Below are positions 63,669 through 64,000 of a stretch of 64,000 nucleotides of DNA, in pieces. How positions within the stretch are numbered: the stretch's first letter is position 1; each line of letters begins with the position of its first letter. The notes beneath the pieces were generated by a model. That model saw only the letters and a list, made by a program, of their open reading frames with translations. It was not told the DNA's origin and did not search any database. The translations under genes were made by a program, and so were the position numbers. The stretch comes from Siphonobacter sp. SORGH_AS_0500. GTDB lineage: Bacteria > Bacteroidota > Bacteroidia > Cytophagales > Spirosomataceae. Location of the stretch: the NCBI RefSeq assembly GCF_002838835.1, contig NZ_NHPP01000003.1, positions 186,001 to 250,000 of the forward strand, in the 5' to 3' direction.

Positions 63669-64000
63669 TCATCTCCAAAGGCCAAGCATCAGCCCCAAAG
63701 CTATTTCGTGTAAGTGCGTGCGTAAGTGCTTGAGTACCCGGGTAAGATGATACTCAACGGCTTTTTCGCTCACCTGAAGTCGCTGGGCTATTTCAGGTAT
63801 GGAAAGCTGTTCGAAACGACTGAGTCGAAAGACCTCCTGTGATTTCTCAGGCAATTCCCGAAGATTTCGTTCAATGGCTTCTGACAAATCCTGGAAATCC
63901 AGTAGTTCTTCCGTATCCCGGTCTTCCGTGGCCAGAAAGGACTGATAATAGCTAACAAACTTTTCGTGAACCTGCTCGGATTCAATCAGTCGGATGATTG
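63669..64000 (-). CDS. ECF-type RNA polymerase sigma-70 factor (5' truncated)
   Basis: The open frame runs off the right-hand window edge, and only about 110 C-terminal residues are seen. They contain the end of region 2/linker ('IIRLIESEQVHEKFVSYYQSF', acidic 'EELLDF') and a full region 4: 'LPEKSQEVFRLSRFEQLSIPEIAQRLQVSEKAVEYHLTRVLKHLR'. This is the Bacteroidota FecI-like family, which usually pairs with a FecR-type anti-sigma factor and controls TonB or SusC genes. The anti-sigma gene is not in view. A start cannot be assigned. Confidence 0.88.
   Translation of the reverse strand, partial: IIRLIESEQVHEKFVSYYQSFLATEDRDTEELLDFQDLSEAIERNLRELPEKSQEVFRLSRFEQLSIPEIAQRLQVSEKAVEYHLTRVLKHLRTHLHEIALGLMLGLWR

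Noticed and set aside
1..64000. tRNA, rRNA, CRISPR arrays and phage or IS genes
   Set aside because: I looked for T-loop-like GGTTCGAATCC motifs, regularly spaced short repeats and transposase or integrase signatures and found none.

Overview
The window reads as chromosome of a member of the Bacteroidota, most likely order Cytophagales (Spirosoma/Siphonobacter-like; the genus is a guess). The evidence is two SusC/SusD pairs, a type IX secretion (T9SS) plug protein and a T9SS C-terminal-domain cargo, two DUF5723 outer-membrane proteins, a PUR-type DUF3276 protein, few Shine-Dalgarno sequences, and several TAnnTTTG -7 promoter boxes. I found no tRNA, rRNA, CRISPR array, phage or complete IS element.

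Layout. 0-2.9 kb: end of a LolA-like gene, a frameshifted DUF5723 gene and a patatin phospholipase. 3-7.6 kb: SusD/SusC pair 1 (minus strand). 8-23.5 kb: housekeeping genes (ABC-F ATPase, T9SS plug, YchF, PUR protein, RlpA, DUF58, secreted isomerase-like protein, thioredoxin-like protein, YdcF, PfkA, second DUF5723, HslU). 24-27.3 kb: mrdA-rodA cell-elongation pair, rodA broken by a one-base deletion. 27.4-37.4 kb: ABC exporter pair, MFS carrier, YheT hydrolase, Lon, S41 protease, SDR-cupin pair. 37.9-41 kb: M28 peptidase and a CD225-DUF2752 pair. 41.4-47.8 kb: one minus-strand operon of SusC, SusD, a small lipoprotein and a Tat-exported aminotransferase, preceded by an unusually structured leader of about 500 nt. 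48.7-56.8 kb: second RlpA, sialidase-like secreted protein, aldo/keto reductase, AraC regulator and a TonB receptor broken twice. 56.9-61.5 kb: AT-rich island with a broken small membrane gene, degenerate dispersed repeats, a long inverted repeat and a T9SS-exported FAD protein. 61.5-64 kb: broken LytTR regulator, a membrane protein, an AAC(6')-like acetyltransferase and the end of an ECF sigma factor.

Five genes carry six frame breaks (684-2125, rodA, the TonB receptor twice, 57017-57519, LytTR). Each is repaired by restoring exactly one base to a short run. The simplest reading is systematic homopolymer under-calling in the assembly, not gene decay.

The strongest candidate for something undescribed is the hairpin series at 48060-48259, between a predicted promoter and the second SusC. 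Next are the dispersed repeat family around GTCACTCRGCAGARCCGAG and two long perfect inverted repeats that both have 19-bp spacers.
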